Shown here piece by piece: positions 1 to 12,197 of a DNA stretch of 64,000 nt. The translations under genes were made by a program, and so were the position numbers. The DNA comes from Acanthopleura granulata. Lineage: Eukaryota; Mollusca; Polyplacophora; Chitonida; Chitonidae. The notes under the pieces were generated by a model, which was not told where the DNA came from, made no database searches, and saw only the letters and a program-made list of their open reading frames with translations. The first letter of the stretch is position 1; every line of letters begins with the position of its first letter. The DNA lies in contig JABBOT010000011.1 of the NCBI GenBank assembly GCA_016165875.1, positions 8,621,711 to 8,685,710 on the forward strand. Reading direction: 5' to 3'.

Positions 1-1166
1 CTCAGTTGTAGATTTTTGTGTGCGATTAACATGCAAACGCGAAGATTTTTCGTAAGCGTTCGCCTTGAAACTACGCTCGAGTTCACGTGAAGTTTATGGT
101 GTCAAAAGTAGTCGAATAAATTGATCGAAATTCGCTGAACTGCGCCGGCGCATGACTACTGACGGTTACAATGCTTCACCATGGGGACAGGTGTCGCTGT
201 GTAACTCGCCTTGGACCCGAATGCGGTCATGCGCACTGGTAACAGCTATTTGGCTTTTGGCGATTGCGTGACCATTGTGATACCGACATTTGAACGAAGC
301 CTATACGTCAGGCTTTTATGGCAGCTCCCACCCCCACTAGCTACAATACAGATATATCACCACTTTCTCCGGAAATATCTGTAAGAATTCTTCACAATAT
401 AATCATGCAAACTCCACCTTTCTAAGCTGGATGAACCTATATTCCCATAGAAATGCGCTCTATAACAGAGAATTTTGCACACTGGGTCTTTGTTCATGTT
501 TGCTGAGAGTTCTTCACGCTGTATAATTGTTCAGCAAATCTCACCGGCTTAAATACGTCGTGTTTCGGAATACTACTTCCTCATTCATCTTTAACAGTTT
601 TCCGAATTTACAGCGGGCCATAATTTTAACACGTTTCTGCCATTGAACACGTGAATAATTGACATCTTGTATTCGTAGATTTGAATGAAGTTTAGCGCAT
701 GTAATAAATTATGACCGCATGTTGGTTATATTTGCTGAAGACAAGTAAAAGGTAACAGGAAGTGCATATATAATGCATGGTCTGAGTATAGATGTAGGCT
801 TGATAAGCTTTAGATACTATATGCCTATGGGCGGTTGCTTCCTGAAGTTATCGAATTTGACCATTTACTGGAACCAGTGAAATGGCAAAGCAACGATGTC
901 CCGGGCCACAGAAGTAATCTATTACAGCCAAAATGAAAGCAATAATTTCGTTACCAACACGCCGACCATATACTAGCTGTTGAATTTGCAGTCCCTATTT
1001 AGAGCACTGACTTTTAGCATGACAGCTGATGATTTTATTGGACTATGTAGGTATACATACAGCCACCCAAGAGGCGAGCATTTAAGCAACTCATTCACGA
1101 CAACAGTTCGCGAAAAACAGGAAATCGACATGCTTGCCTCATACGAAACGAGTCGCTGTGTATACG
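1..1166. other. Intergenic DNA, nothing recognised
   Basis: AT-rich sequence with no long open frame, no recognisable exon flanked by good splice sites and no copy of the SINE found elsewhere in the window. I see no feature I can support here. Confidence 0.5.
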
Positions 1167-1362
1167 TATATGGTCTGAGGTCTCAGTGGCCCGGGGATTA
1201 ATGCGGTCCCTGTGAGTTCTAGTCCAGCCTAGACTGGCTACCTCTCTAGCCATACGTGATGGGAAGGTCTGCCAGCAAACCGCGGATGGTCGTGGGATTC
1301 TCTTCGGCTCTGTCCATTTTCCTCCCACAATTGTGTTGACCGCCGCCGTATAAGTGAAAGGG
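1167..1362 (+). mobile_element. tRNA-derived SINE, diverged copy
   Basis: The run from 'ggtctcagtggcccgg' through 'gtgagttctagtccagcc' and 'ggaaggtctgccagcaa' to 'ccgccgtataagtgaaag' follows the SINE consensus in order. The last part of the tail is missing because a second copy begins directly after it. The short open frames that overlap it on either strand are by-products of the repeat. Confidence 0.8.
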
Positions 1363-1505
1363 GTTTCCGTGGCCGAGGGAGTTAGCGCCTCTCACTAAAG
1401 CAGTCGGTGTGAGTTCAAGTCCAACCCTTGCTGGTTTCCTCTCCGGCAGTATGTGGAAGGGTCCGCCAGCAACCTGAGGATGGTGGTGGGTTTCCCCGGG
1501 AATAC
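1363..1505 (+). mobile_element. tRNA-derived SINE, 3'-truncated, head-to-tail with the previous copy
   Basis: Starts with the tRNA-like head 'tttccgtggccgagggag', continues through the B-box-like 'gtgagttcaagtccaacc' and stops after 'gggtttccccggg'. It lacks the tail. The abutting tandem arrangement suggests that one copy landed in the end of the other. Confidence 0.8.
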
Positions 1506-2195
1506 GAAAATCAAATGAAAAAGCGTGAAAATTTATTTCCTATTAAAGTTTTTAATGTTTACTTTGATTTTCTCTCTAAGAAGAAAGAGTATTTGAAAAT
1601 ATTTTGTTACGGTAGTTATTTGGAACCACCAGTTGGTATATATGTATATATATAGCCTTTGCATAATGGTGTTCCAAATAAAGATGTCTAATAAATGTAT
1701 TTGAATGTAAATTAGTTGTCCATATGGAAACATGTACATTTAATCTGAACTTTGGTAATATTTATGCGTATATTAAAAATATAAATGCAATCAAAATTCT
1801 ATTGCAAATATATTTATTAAGCAAATTGTCTTTTCTTCTGAAAAAGAGAAAAATCGATATAAATACTGAAGACTATATCTACAAATAAATTTTCACTCTC
1901 TTTCGTCTGATTTTATATGTTTTCTTCTCCTTAAAATTGCCTTAAAATGTGTAGATGCACAGTCCCTGTGCTCAGAACTGAGCAAACAAGAAACGCGTGG
2001 CCATTTTACAGGAAAAGGAAGCTTTATTCTGTTTCCATTCCCCTACAGTCCCCTTCGATTCTGTGCGGCAAATCGAATCGTATATGAACGTGGGTATATA
2101 CGCAGAAACTTCTTGGTATATATAAACGATGTTTAAATTTTCTCTTAAATTTCTGAGAGCCTCAGTGAGGTTTATAGGTGGAGGTATTAGATTTG
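1506..2195. other. AT-rich intergenic DNA
   Basis: Very AT-rich, with short A/T runs and TATA-like stretches such as 1,638-1,652. No exon or repeat could be supported. Confidence 0.4.
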
Positions 2196-2292
2196 GCTCT
2201 GCGCGGTTCCCTCTCACCGTAATGTTGGCCACCGCTGTAGCAGCGAAACATCCCTGAATTCGGCGTGAATAAAAACAACAATCAAACAAATT
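2196..2292 (+). mobile_element. SINE 3'-half fragment
   Basis: Contains 'ggctctgcgcggttccctc', then a decayed 'ccgctgtagcagcgaaaca' and 'ttcggcgtgaataaaaaca', which matches the last 95 bases or so of the SINE. A 113-residue open frame on the other strand (1,972-2,313) runs through it and is therefore not treated as a gene. Confidence 0.7.
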
Positions 2293-3427
2293 AAATGAAA
2301 TCAATCGAAACAACTATTTGCATGCATATGCAACTGAGCGAAAACGAACTCAAATTCAAATCCCCGCGAAACCCGATTTACATTAAGAGAATAACAGGAG
2401 GAACTAAATCGTCGGTTTGAGAAAAGAGCTTCAATGTTAAAGGACATTGTTAGAGACGCACGAAGGCTGATAAAATCCTGAAATGTAATAGTTATTACAC
2501 TGTAGGTAGCAATTGCTACTCGGAAAGTAACACTATTTCATTTTGGGTAACAAGAGTTTCCCATTTTGTAACCTCATCCTTATGATATTTACACCGTGGG
2601 TGTTGATGTCCCATTTTATGCCCACTATGTAATATTATTTGTGTAAACCTGTGGATGATCGTGGTATGCCTGGTATTTACGTCGTACTCAAGAATATTTC
2701 ACTGAAATACTCTTTTCGTGACATTACAATAAATAATTTATATAATATCTGACAATAAAGCAGAATAGGGACCTTCATTACCATAAATTTTCAGGGGAGA
2801 TAAGTTGTTGGTAGTAAAAGCTCGTTGAAGGTGGCAGTATGGTTGTCTGAATTAAGTCCCTTGATGTCTGACGTTTTGATTTGAACACACAAAAAACGTG
2901 GTGGACACAGAGAGACGAACGAACAAGACTTATTTTACAATGGAAGAAATGTGAAATAGTTGTTTGACGTAATGTATTACTCACACCGGGATTTGAACTA
3001 GGATTTCCACATTTGAAGGGCCACTTTGACCGAAGGTCGTACAATATTTTTTGTCGTAAATTTTATCGTAAATCCCACTGACCATCGCTAGAATAAGTAC
3101 AGCAATGCTCTGACAGACACACTCTAGCCTAATGTAGTCCACTCTAGTCTCAATTAATGTACAGTTGATTGTGACAACAATTTCAGAAGGAAATGAATTC
3201 ACATGTCTTTATTTTTCAAAACGCCTCTAGCACATCAGTTTTAAGATACAGCGAAAACAGTGGATATCTGAGACATGACATTCAAATCAAATTTGAAACT
3301 CGTATAATTCAGGAATAATTTGCAGGCCGAATGTAAATACAGGCATCTCAGGCGCATTTTGATTGCAAGTGTTCATGAAAAAACCATATATATTGATGTA
3401 ATGATCATGAATGCTTATGTAGCTCTC

Positions 3428-3686
3428 AGGCTGAGATGACGCGTAATAACCCGGGTGCCTCTCACCAATGCAGTCGCTGTGGGTTTAGGTCCAGCTCATG
3501 CTGGCTTCCTCTCCGGCCGTACGTGGGAAGGTCCACCAGCAACCTGCTGATGGTCGTGGGTTTCCCGCAGGCTCTGCCCTGTTACCCCCCCCCCAACATA
3601 ATGCGTATAAGTGAAATATTTATACGTACTTATACGTAAGTGAGTACGGCGTTAAACACGAATCAAGTAAGTTAATTAATAAATTA
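3428..3686 (+). mobile_element. tRNA-derived SINE, nearly complete
   Basis: Carries 'ggtgcctctcaccaatgca', the B-box region, 'ctggcttcctctccggccg', a C-run at 3,586-3,595 in place of the usual 'tttcctcccacc', and a tail in which 'atacgtacttatacgtaag' has been inserted or duplicated before 'gtgagtacggcgttaaaca'. Only the extreme tRNA-like head is missing. Confidence 0.85.
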
Positions 3687-3967
3687 TACAGCTCCCATAG
3701 CGGCTTCAGCGGGTTTTGATACAACGATGACAACTAAGAACCAGAACTTCAGAGGTCGTAAACGCACTGTCTATAATTTGCCAACAAGTGTTTTATTCTA
3801 ACGGCAGAATTCACGAAATTCGAGCGATTACGTCTGATCGAGTTTCCTTGGTACAGCGCATTTTGAATCAATAAATAAGTCGAAATCAATACATTGCACA
3901 CAGAAGTAAACAAATGCTAAAATGCACAGAATAAATTTATTTCGTCACTTGTAAGTGTTACAAAAGC

Positions 3968-4178
3968 ACTCAGCAGTATTTCACTTATACGACAACGGCC
4001 AGTATTATCGTGGGACGAAACTAGGCAGAGCCTGGGGGAAACCCCGTGACCATCCGCGGGTTACTGGCGGCAGACCATCCTGCTTTCAACCGAAGTGGAA
4101 GCCAGCAAGAGCTGGACTTTAACTCACAGCGCCCACTTTGAGAAAAGACTATTAAGCCGCTAGCAGCACAGTGTTGAA
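3968..4178 (-). mobile_element. tRNA-derived SINE, reverse orientation
   Basis: Read on the minus strand this shows 'gtgagttaaagtccagctc', 'gcaggatggtctgccgcca' and 'cgttgtcgtataagtgaaa' in consensus order, so it is a moderately diverged copy lacking both ends. Confidence 0.8.
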
Positions 4179-4179
4179 C

Positions 4180-6480
4180 GCCACAAACCATAAATTGTTC
4201 ACTTATACTCGACTGAGGCAGGGACTTGTAAAGATCTACTTTCCATTGACCGCAAGATTTTTAAAAACAGCTGTGCTTTTCCAAAAAGGGCATCTGATGG
4301 CCTTGTGTAAGTCTCTGAATAGCAATACAATATAACGTATCTAGTCCGAAAAGGACTGGTTTTGTCCACGTTCGTTTGCCTGTCCCTGGTTGGTATATTG
4401 TTAAATGTTGTCATAATGGAAGACCTGGCAAACAGAGGCCATTAACAACAAGGGAGCTCCTCCACAATGTATGCACGCGATGGACAGCACTAAAATCTTA
4501 ACCACTGAGACTATCGGACGTTGACACTCTCAAAAGGGGCAAACAGACAATTACTCACACTTCTTTTCTGAAGAGCGAAACGGACCATAAACGGTAAACA
4601 AAACCTTAACCCGCAGTAAAGGTAAAATGTCCACTGCAAGTCAAATATTTCGTTGGTGGCTAAGCCCTGTTGCTATGAGCGTGGCACGCGGACTTTCCTG
4701 ATCAAGATAACTTTATACAGCCAAGCTAAATAGTTGAGTTACTACATAGTATTGATTCTTCAACAGAGAGTATATATGAACGGGTGTGCAAGTTACAAGA
4801 CGTCTGCATCTGCCTGCTTTTCATATGATCTCGCATTTATAACTCCGCTAATGGCAGAATTTGTTAGCAGTGAGAGATCGAAAGTTTGCATTGATCTTTA
4901 TCGACATTTGAATATGTGTGCGTAATCACGTCGTAGTCTTGAACAGGTTACCTTGTACCTTGTATGTGATCCAGTGCTACACATCGTCAGTCAGCTGTAT
5001 AGATAAAGTGGGAAAAGACTATAATATTCTGGAGGTAAGCGACGAATATTCACAATTATACACTTTGCTATAACTGTATGAAATACCGCTCTCTGAGAGT
5101 AAAATGAAAAACTGAAGTTACTCCAATTTGAGTGTCAAGTATTTGAACTATAATTGTGCAGAAGAGTAGATACTAAGTACATATGTTACTCGAAGGTGTA
5201 AATTTATTGTGGTTACGTATAGAACACAGACATTGTTTGATACAGGGTGTTGCAACTTGCCTTGTGACATTTTAATATTTGTCATTGTATATAAGAGTAT
5301 CGCCATACTTTGAGAGAATGACGATATTATCAATATTATATAATGGTGACATCGCATGCATTTGCCTTCACATGGAAAGTGAAGTTGTTGAAATTCAAAT
5401 AAATGCTTGGGTTAAAGAACTATTACAACTTGTATATGAAATAACTAATAAGTGGTAGTCGTGTGAAAGTGATTTGTAGGTTGCCAGCTAAGGGCTGTAG
5501 TTAACTCCAAGCATTCTGGGCCGTCCACCCATAAACCTGTCTCACACAATTCCTTATTTCACAATTCAGGTAAATGTATCAGATACTTTACTAATTATTC
5601 TGCTGTAAACAAAACGCGTCTGAACTGTTTTCTGACTGAATACCGCAAATCGGATATAACACAATATTAACATTTAAACGCAGGTATTGGTTTTTAAGAC
5701 ATAAAGCACGTCGACACCTCATAATTGTTATTTAAAGATAGTTGTGTCAAAATTTGAAAATAAAATGTAAGGATAGATCAGATAGTTAGACATTCTGTCT
5801 TGCGTAAATATCATAAAATTACAAGCAAAAAGGTGTTTTCATGAATCTGAAAAACTGCGAGAAAGTACAAAATCCTGATGAGACTGTACTATGACATAGG
5901 GGTCTGAGAATTATCTTGAACACGTGCCATTGTCATCATCTTTTATGTAAAAATAAAGGGATTGTAATGTTTTTCTTGCATCTGTATTTTTTTCAGGTTT
6001 GAAGACTGGGTGCTATTGAATGCCGTACCACTGGACGAGGTACCATAAGATGTTGTATACCACTGGGCGAAATACCATTGGATAGATAGCATGCAATTGA
6101 AGCCCGTAGAACTTGATATCGGAACTAGACGCCATATACTTTTGGATGCGGAAACGCTTCACCCTGTGACTACCTACCAGACTACTGTGTGCCGCACCAT
6201 TTAATGGACCGCTTTGATTGTCGAACCATTTGATATTGTACAACCGGATTCCTCACAGCTACATACCTTAGGGTGCATACTTTGATATCTAATTATTGTA
6301 ATTATTGGTTAAAAATAAAAAAAAATCATAATACTGTTAACTACATTCTTCGAAATGCCTAATAGGATGTAACGGGATATTCTTTTTTTGCCTAAACGAG
6401 GGAAGCCGAGGAAAAGTTGATAGAGGCTGCAAGATTTGTTGTGGCTTAAAAGAAAGACTTGCCAGTGATATACATATGAC
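4180..6480. other. Intergenic DNA upstream of the 338-residue gene
   Basis: No exon was supported. Around 6,020-6,080 the short phrase 'taccactgg' with variants ('taccattgg', 'accataaga') recurs several times, which looks like a decayed short tandem repeat. A pyrimidine tract plus CAG at about 5,985-5,997 and another CAG at 6,500 could be acceptors for a spliced 5' untranslated region of the gene at 6,556. This is not proven. Confidence 0.3.
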
Positions 6481-6555
6481 TGAACAACTTCTTATTCCAG
6501 CGCATACATCAATATTAAGCAACAACGAAAGTCATCAGCAGTAATCATTTGCACC

Positions 6556-7572
6556 ATGTCCGGAAGAGAAGAAAAGGCTTTCGTGGAAAGTGAAGACAGT
6601 GCAAAGCCTGACAACTATCTTTCACAATTTCAAACTAATGCTTTAAATCATCTAAACGCGGATGTAGCTGCTGAGATTGGAAATACTGACGAATCACAAG
6701 AATTGAGGCAGGGAGTTATTAGTATCGGGCAGGGGTGTCAATTGCCTGTAATTATTGACGCCAAATCAACAGCTTCTTCAGCAACTACAGACAATTTCCA
6801 CAAAGAAGCAGTTGTGACTGTAACAAGAGATGAAAGGAATTGTGTCGAATCCCCAAATACTCAAAAAGATTCAGATGAGTTTTCAACACCACTTTCCGAA
6901 AGTCGTCAAAATAAGGAAGACAATAGTGTGGCAGTAGATCCTGGCCAGGCACAAAGGGGGTATAACTCTCGGGATAAACAAGATGAGACTAACCCCAAAA
7001 CAGTGAACTCCTCAACAACGACACCTGACGGATTTATTGAAGAACACAGCGTATCAGCTCATTTACCTCAGCGTGATTTAGACGGGAGCAGTAGTTCCGG
7101 CTCATCTGCCTGGTGTGACACAGGAAGCCAACCGCCATCTTCGAGCGAAAGCTTGATATCCACAGAACCCCATCATAGTACACCTGAGTGTACAACCGAA
7201 AAGTCCCCAAGCATCGAGAGTTTTAGTAGGGAACTGTCTATGATATCTATGATTGGTTTTCCTGACGAAGAGGAAGAATCTCAACGACTCGAGGCGCTCC
7301 GCTCCGCCATTTCACTTCAGGCAGAGATTGCTGAGCTAAGGAGGACGGAATTCAGACGCCGCCAGGAGGCGCTGCTCAACAGGAAAAACAAACTGTCAGA
7401 AAAACAGTACAAAAATCGAAATTTGCCGTTAGTTAACTCGGGCATAACAAGTCTTGGTGCTAATTTGAAAGTAGAAGTGACTCCTAAATCTGAAGCCATT
7501 AAGCGAGTTAAATTTAACATCGAAACACAACCGAATACATTGCACTCCAGAAGGAGCACAGCAAAATTTTGA
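6556..7572 (+). CDS. Disordered 338-residue protein with C-terminal charged helix and RVxF motif (unrecognised family)
   Basis: This is a single open frame of 338 codons in an AT-rich region, starting in a good initiation context (caccATGt), with an in-frame stop at 6,481 upstream. I do not recognise the family. Residues 1 to about 230 are rich in Ser, Thr, Glu, Asp, Gln and Asn and look intrinsically disordered, with a Ser run near 177-184. Residues 238-285 are a Glu/Arg/Leu-rich segment that should form a helix or coiled coil. Residues 317-320 are R-V-K-F, matching the protein phosphatase 1 docking consensus, but a four-residue motif is weak evidence. There is no signal peptide or membrane segment, so the protein is probably cytosolic or nuclear. 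It could be an intronless gene, a retrocopy or the last exon of a longer gene; an acceptor-like CAG lies at 6,498-6,500. Confidence 0.75.
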   Translation: MSGREEKAFVESEDSAKPDNYLSQFQTNALNHLNADVAAEIGNTDESQELRQGVISIGQGCQLPVIIDAKSTASSATTDNFHKEAVVTVTRDERNCVESPNTQKDSDEFSTPLSESRQNKEDNSVAVDPGQAQRGYNSRDKQDETNPKTVNSSTTTPDGFIEEHSVSAHLPQRDLDGSSSSGSSAWCDTGSQPPSSSESLISTEPHHSTPECTTEKSPSIESFSRELSMISMIGFPDEEEESQRLEALRSAISLQAEIAELRRTEFRRRQEALLNRKNKLSEKQYKNRNLPLVNSGITSLGANLKVEVTPKSEAIKRVKFNIETQPNTLHSRRSTAKF

Positions 7573-7632
7573 CGAGTCTCCTTGACATTAAATGAACCTG
7601 AAATTATGTTTTATGAATCCAAGAACCAAATG

Positions 7633-7638
7633 AATAAA
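7633..7638 (+). promoter_or_regulatory. Possible polyadenylation signal AATAAA
   Basis: AATAAA occurs about 60 bases after the stop codon of the 338-residue open frame. This would give a short 3' untranslated region. A chance match is possible in AT-rich DNA. Confidence 0.4.
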
Positions 7639-7644
7639 AAGAAA

Positions 7645-7775
7645 GTAAAACCAGAGCTACGACGACAGAGAGCTAGTTGGCATGGTCACAGGCAGCGGGT
7701 GAAATCCGGTCACCATGTCAATTGACCTCAAATCGCAATTCCTTGTAACTGCTCATGTAAATGTCTCAACAGTAG
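7645..7775 (+). repeat. Dispersed repeat family B, copy 1
   Basis: The segment 'aaaaccagagctacgacga', then 'ggtgaaatccggtcaccat', 'gtcaattgacctcaa' and 'gctcatgtaaatgtctcaa' recurs, diverged, near 30.1, 52.1, 52.4 and 52.8 kb and inverted at 62.0 kb. There is no coding capacity. Whether it is a SINE body or a non-autonomous DNA element is unknown. Confidence 0.6.
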
Positions 7776-7810
7776 CATTTACCGTACCTCCTGGCACCAT
7801 GGTTTTACCT

Positions 7811-8325
7811 GACTGAGGTAAAAAGTGAAGTGACGTTAACTGCAATTTATAAGGCAGCACTGATGCATCATAAAGACACACGCATCTTTATCCCGTGTTA
7901 AGATTTTGAAATTTTCACATGATATATCGAATAGTTTTATAAGTCATCGCATTATACCAGGTACTGATTTAGGTTACGCTCTTAGTTAAACTTGTTCATG
8001 TTTTTGATAGTATACCACTAGTGTAGATACGTATGGATACATATTTTAATCGTATGTAAATATACCTTTATGAACACCAACACACAGCCTTATATTTTTG
8101 ACATAAAACATTAGCATGCAGATTATTTATTATACATCACCAAGGATCGCAAAAGGATGTTGGCTGGCCCAGTGTTGCATACCCGGTACTGTGAATTGGT
8201 TGCGTGCACTGTTTACTACTTGGACATGACGTCCCATTGTTCAGATCCAGTCTGAATAAGGTATTGTATATCGATTACAGAACAATGAAACCAGATGCGG
8301 ACATTTTTGACTAGTATTCAAACTG
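7811..8325. other. Intergenic DNA, nothing recognised
   Basis: AT-rich, without a supportable exon or repeat. Confidence 0.35.
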
Positions 8326-8440
8326 ACTCAGGAGCCTCTCACCAATGCGGTCGTTGTTGTTCAGCTCATAGTGGCTTCCTCTCCGACTGAACGTGGTCTG
8401 TCACTATTCTGCTGACGGTTGTAGGTTCCCGCGTTTCTCC
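8326..8440 (+). mobile_element. SINE 5'-half, split copy
   Basis: 'gagcctctcaccaatgcgg' and 'tggcttcctctccgactga' identify the 5' half. The tail that would complete it lies 250 bases downstream (8,687-8,781), so the copy looks interrupted by about 245 bases of unrelated sequence. Confidence 0.65.
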
Positions 8441-8686
8441 ACCTGCCTGCGAGATCGGTTAGCCCAGCTCAGCTTTGACATTAACCGATCTGAAGCGTTT
8501 CATATTCACTCACTCACATTCATTCGCCCGCGATGTCCTCATAATGTGATCTTAAATAGTTGTGAATTCATATCATTGCAGTTTCTGTGAGGGCAGCAAC
8601 TTGAAAAGACCAAGTCCCAGGGTAGTGAATAGAGAACTACAGGTCTTTATTTCTGGAAGCATAGCTGTGAAGAATGAAACGGATCC

Positions 8687-8781
8687 TATCTTCCACCCCC
8701 ATAATGCTGTACCCGCCTTCGTATAAGAGAAATGCTCTTGAGCACGGCGTAAAATACCCAGATCAAATAATTAATTAAATT
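8687..8781 (+). mobile_element. SINE 3'-half, split copy
   Basis: 'ccacccccataatgctg', 'cttcgtataagagaaatgc' and 'gagcacggcgtaaaatacc' followed by an A/T tail give a SINE 3' half in the same orientation as the 5' half at 8,326. Confidence 0.75.
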
Positions 8782-9039
8782 CAAATGTTTTTTCGAACGC
8801 ATACGTTCATAACAGAAAAGACAGAACAGAACACACACAAAAAGCGGGCGTTATAGAATATGATCCCGCCGTAATGGCTTTTTGTTTTGGGGTTGGGGTT
8901 ATTGTAAGAATTTTGGGGTTTAGAATAGATTTGAACATTATTTCGGTGATACGACTACGTAACGGTGTCTCCATGTAGCAACTCAGACCTAATACCGAAG
9001 GCACCAGACACGACACCTCACTCAGTCCCATTATACTGG

Positions 9040-9320
9040 CATCTACCCGACCAAGACTGGGGATGGAAGTGTCAAGATTACTGATGCTAAAGCTTTGGGT
9101 ATGACAGGTTTCGAGAATGAAACCCAGATGTACTGTTTGTGAGAGAGCAGACAGGGTCTATGTAGATGTAAACATGAACGATAAGAGTTTGATATACATG
9201 TACTACCAATATTTAAGCAATAGTTACGCTTCGATTCGGGATTGAACCCCACATGTACCGTTCGGGAGGAACAGGCTTCACCCACTATTCCGGCACGATC
9301 TCGTATGTAATAATGCAATA
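9040..9320 (-). mobile_element. Second tRNA-like SINE type, partly tandem, reverse orientation
   Basis: On the minus strand, 'ggggttcaatcccgaatcg' (about 9,233-9,251) is a B-box-like sequence preceded by 'gaacggtacatgt'. A second diverged version, 'gtacatctgggtttcattc', lies about 130 bases further along that strand. The paired B-box motifs suggest two related tRNA-derived heads. The family is different from the dominant SINE. The 105-residue open frame over this region (9,043-9,360, minus) is probably a by-product. Confidence 0.4.
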
Positions 9321-9559
9321 ACGTTAACGGATATGCCGTCGAACAACCAATAGTCACCAAGTGCTAGGTATGCTTCGATTTCACACAACACCTAATCCGT
9401 AATCGTGTGCGAATTATGCCTGTAACCAGCTCACATAACTGTAACGTATAAATCTTAGAAGCCGTGCTGCGCCAAGCAGTTCTAGGGCAGGGACTGTTCG
9501 TGTTGGGGATGGGATTCTTCTTGATCTTGAACCCTGGAGAGTAAATGTTTGAAATACTC

Positions 9560-11573
9560 ATGCCACGTATAGCTTAATTTGTAACTGCACATCGGCCATT
9601 TTTTGTCTTGTTTACTAATGATATGGTTAATTACCGATGAACTACCTACGACTAAACACCAATCACATCAAAGGGTAAAGTAACGGAAATGTCTGCGGTT
9701 GTACAAGAATGCGTCCAGTTACAGATTTAGACGTGTGGGTTTTCATGGGGACTGCAACAGCAACGACGTAGCCTTGTGGTTAACGGCAAGCAACCAGACA
9801 TTTTGGCGGTTTGTGCAGGCTTATTACTTTCTTGCAGGGTCATCTTATAGATATTTTCTATTTTGTTAAGACTGCTAAAATGAAAGCAAGAGGCGTTGTC
9901 CACCTTCGTGATTTAAGAGACCTGTGAGAGTGAGATGGAGTCCATGCAGACAGTGGTATAAACGTTAATCTGTTCACCCGAATTTAGCTTGGAACCTGAA
10001 CGCTTTCAACTTTTAATCTCATCAAGAACGTCTAAGGCTAGTCTTGTTATTAAGATAAGAATTCCTTAATATCGGTCATAATTTAACCGCAGTGAACTGC
10101 TTTAATGTTAACATTAAGTTTGACTTGTTAAGCCTAAGATATGGCCTCATGGTCCTGGCGTCAGAACGCATTTTCCTAAAGCTCCTTGAGTTTACTGAGC
10201 GCCCAAGGCTTGCAAATGCAATTGCGTATGGTCTTCTTCATGAAATTTCCGGAGCTTTTTGAAAATGGATTCTGGCTCAGGAATGTGATTTAATAAAAAC
10301 CTTTCTGGTCGTGTTCTTTTTCTTTCCTCTTTTTGTTTGCTATTTTTTTGTCCTTCAAGAGGTGACTCGTCGTTTGTTTGAAAGGATCAAAGTCAAAATA
10401 TCCACCATTGTTGGATGGAAGAGTATTTATAGCGTTTGGGATTACAAAAAGGGAGAAAATATTGTATCCTAATACTGTCTCCTGACTTGAAGTATGTTGT
10501 ATCATTTTCACACATCGAAAATATCTATATTTTAACATTTGCTTCATAATTTTAATTGTGTACTGACATTTTTGTCGTACCAGTTATGTCGAACAGGTCA
10601 TTCAACAGCGGGATAAGAGGGTTTAGGGTGTGGGGTGTGCAGATATAGTGGAAACTCACCGGCAATTAACGTTAAGATGTAAAATTGCAAGTCACTTGCT
10701 GTCTGAGGTCAGTCACCTTACGCATCACACGTGGGTGCAGCTATCCAGGCACCTCCCTCAGGGGGAGTAACCCACACCAGTGCATACATGCCAACTCCTC
10801 TTGATTTATTGTTTTCTTTCGTCATTTAACCACACCTATTTCAACCACGTTCTAAATTAAGGAATAATGAGTCAGACATCATATCTCCTGTGAATTTTAG
10901 AGATAAAAACAAGTTCTGTATTGACACGTTAACATGTATATATTTATTTATTATTTCTTTGTCTTTGTTTATTTCCATGTTGTTTAACACCAGACACACG
11001 ATTTTTTTTTATCAAATACGACGGAGTTAAGTTTTATGGGCGGAGAAAAGCGGAATGCCCGGCGTAAACCACCGAACTTTGGCAAGTTACTGACGGACTA
11101 TTTAACATGGGACAGACAGATGAGCACACCAGATTGGTGGAAAAGAAGAGGTCTTCAACGAAGGTTACACTGCGGAAACGGTCGTCACCAAAAAAAAAAA
11201 CTCTTTTCGTTTGACATGACGGTTTGGAGACTTCAGTTTTAATGTGACATGTTAACGTTTAGCCTAAGCCCGCTAAAGGTCTCAAGCTAAGGCTTTGAGA
11301 ATCTCTGATCTGTCTGAACGGATACAGGCATCTTTTAAATACGTTGATCGTTGTAAACGAAGATCTTCTTTACGCAAAAAGCTAAAGGTCAGGATAAAAT
11401 ATTACATAAATTACAAAAATCTAAGCGTCTTAGGCCCTAGATCTAGAAATACAGTTAGCGATTGCATTTTCTCCCCACGGCAAAGTTAATAATGAACAGC
11501 TCGTGAATATAAATGAGTTCACGTGTATGTTATAAATTCACAAATATTTGATCGATGTAAAATACAAAATTAA
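9560..11573. other. Intergenic DNA, nothing recognised
   Basis: Low-complexity A/T stretches and short open frames only. No splice-flanked exon or repeat copy was identified. Confidence 0.35.
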
Positions 11574-12184
11574 TTACACCGATGAAGAAAGAGAAAGGTT
11601 TTCTATCATTAAAAATAAATTTACAGCTTTTGGTATATATTCTCGGCCATTTGTGAAAAGTTTGTATTGTTTGTCGCAGCCTTTATTTTTTTATCAAAGT
11701 GCTTATGTTTTAGTTAACTTTAGCAAGTACATGTAATGCATGTGGCACTAAACAGGTTACGGGCCACATTCTTACATCCCATAAGCAATTTGGTTTTTTA
11801 CTGATACAGACCTTGTGCTTACCCTGAGATAAAATGAGCATCTAATATGGATGTAGCCTCCAGACACAAAAACACGCCATGGTATGCGAGGACAAAAAAC
11901 AATCACAGTCATGAAACCACGATCGGCTGTTTCCGCTTCGCCGTCGGCACTCGAGGAGGCCAGCCGTAAACAGCCGAGTTTCACGTCTACACAACCTACC
12001 ACAAAATAATCGGCTGTATATTTTCTCTTTTTATCGTCACTGCCTGAGGTGTATGGGCTAACTGTGCTCATCAGAGTGGAACAAGCTAAGACACTTCAGT
12101 CCCCTTCTGTATTTCGTAAAGGATGGATGGGCGTACGGGGCCTTAAGTCTTTACTTATGACACCTTAAGTTCTCCACGTCGTGA
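11574..12184. repeat. 611-bp direct duplication, copy 1
   Basis: Base-by-base comparison by eye with 12,198-12,809 shows near identity, with about eight substitutions and one T-run length change. The copy ends at the first N of the gap. It contains an inverted pair, CGGCTGTTT / AAACAGCCG, around 11,930-11,980. A 99-codon open frame on the minus strand (11,772-12,071) is preserved in both copies, but that follows from the recent duplication and is not evidence of a gene. Confidence 0.95.
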
Positions 12185-12197
12185 NNNNNNNNNNNNN
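12185..12197. other. Assembly gap of 13 N
   Basis: Thirteen unknown bases sit exactly between the two copies of the direct duplication. This marks the junction as assembled by gap-filling or scaffolding, not read through. Confidence 0.99.
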
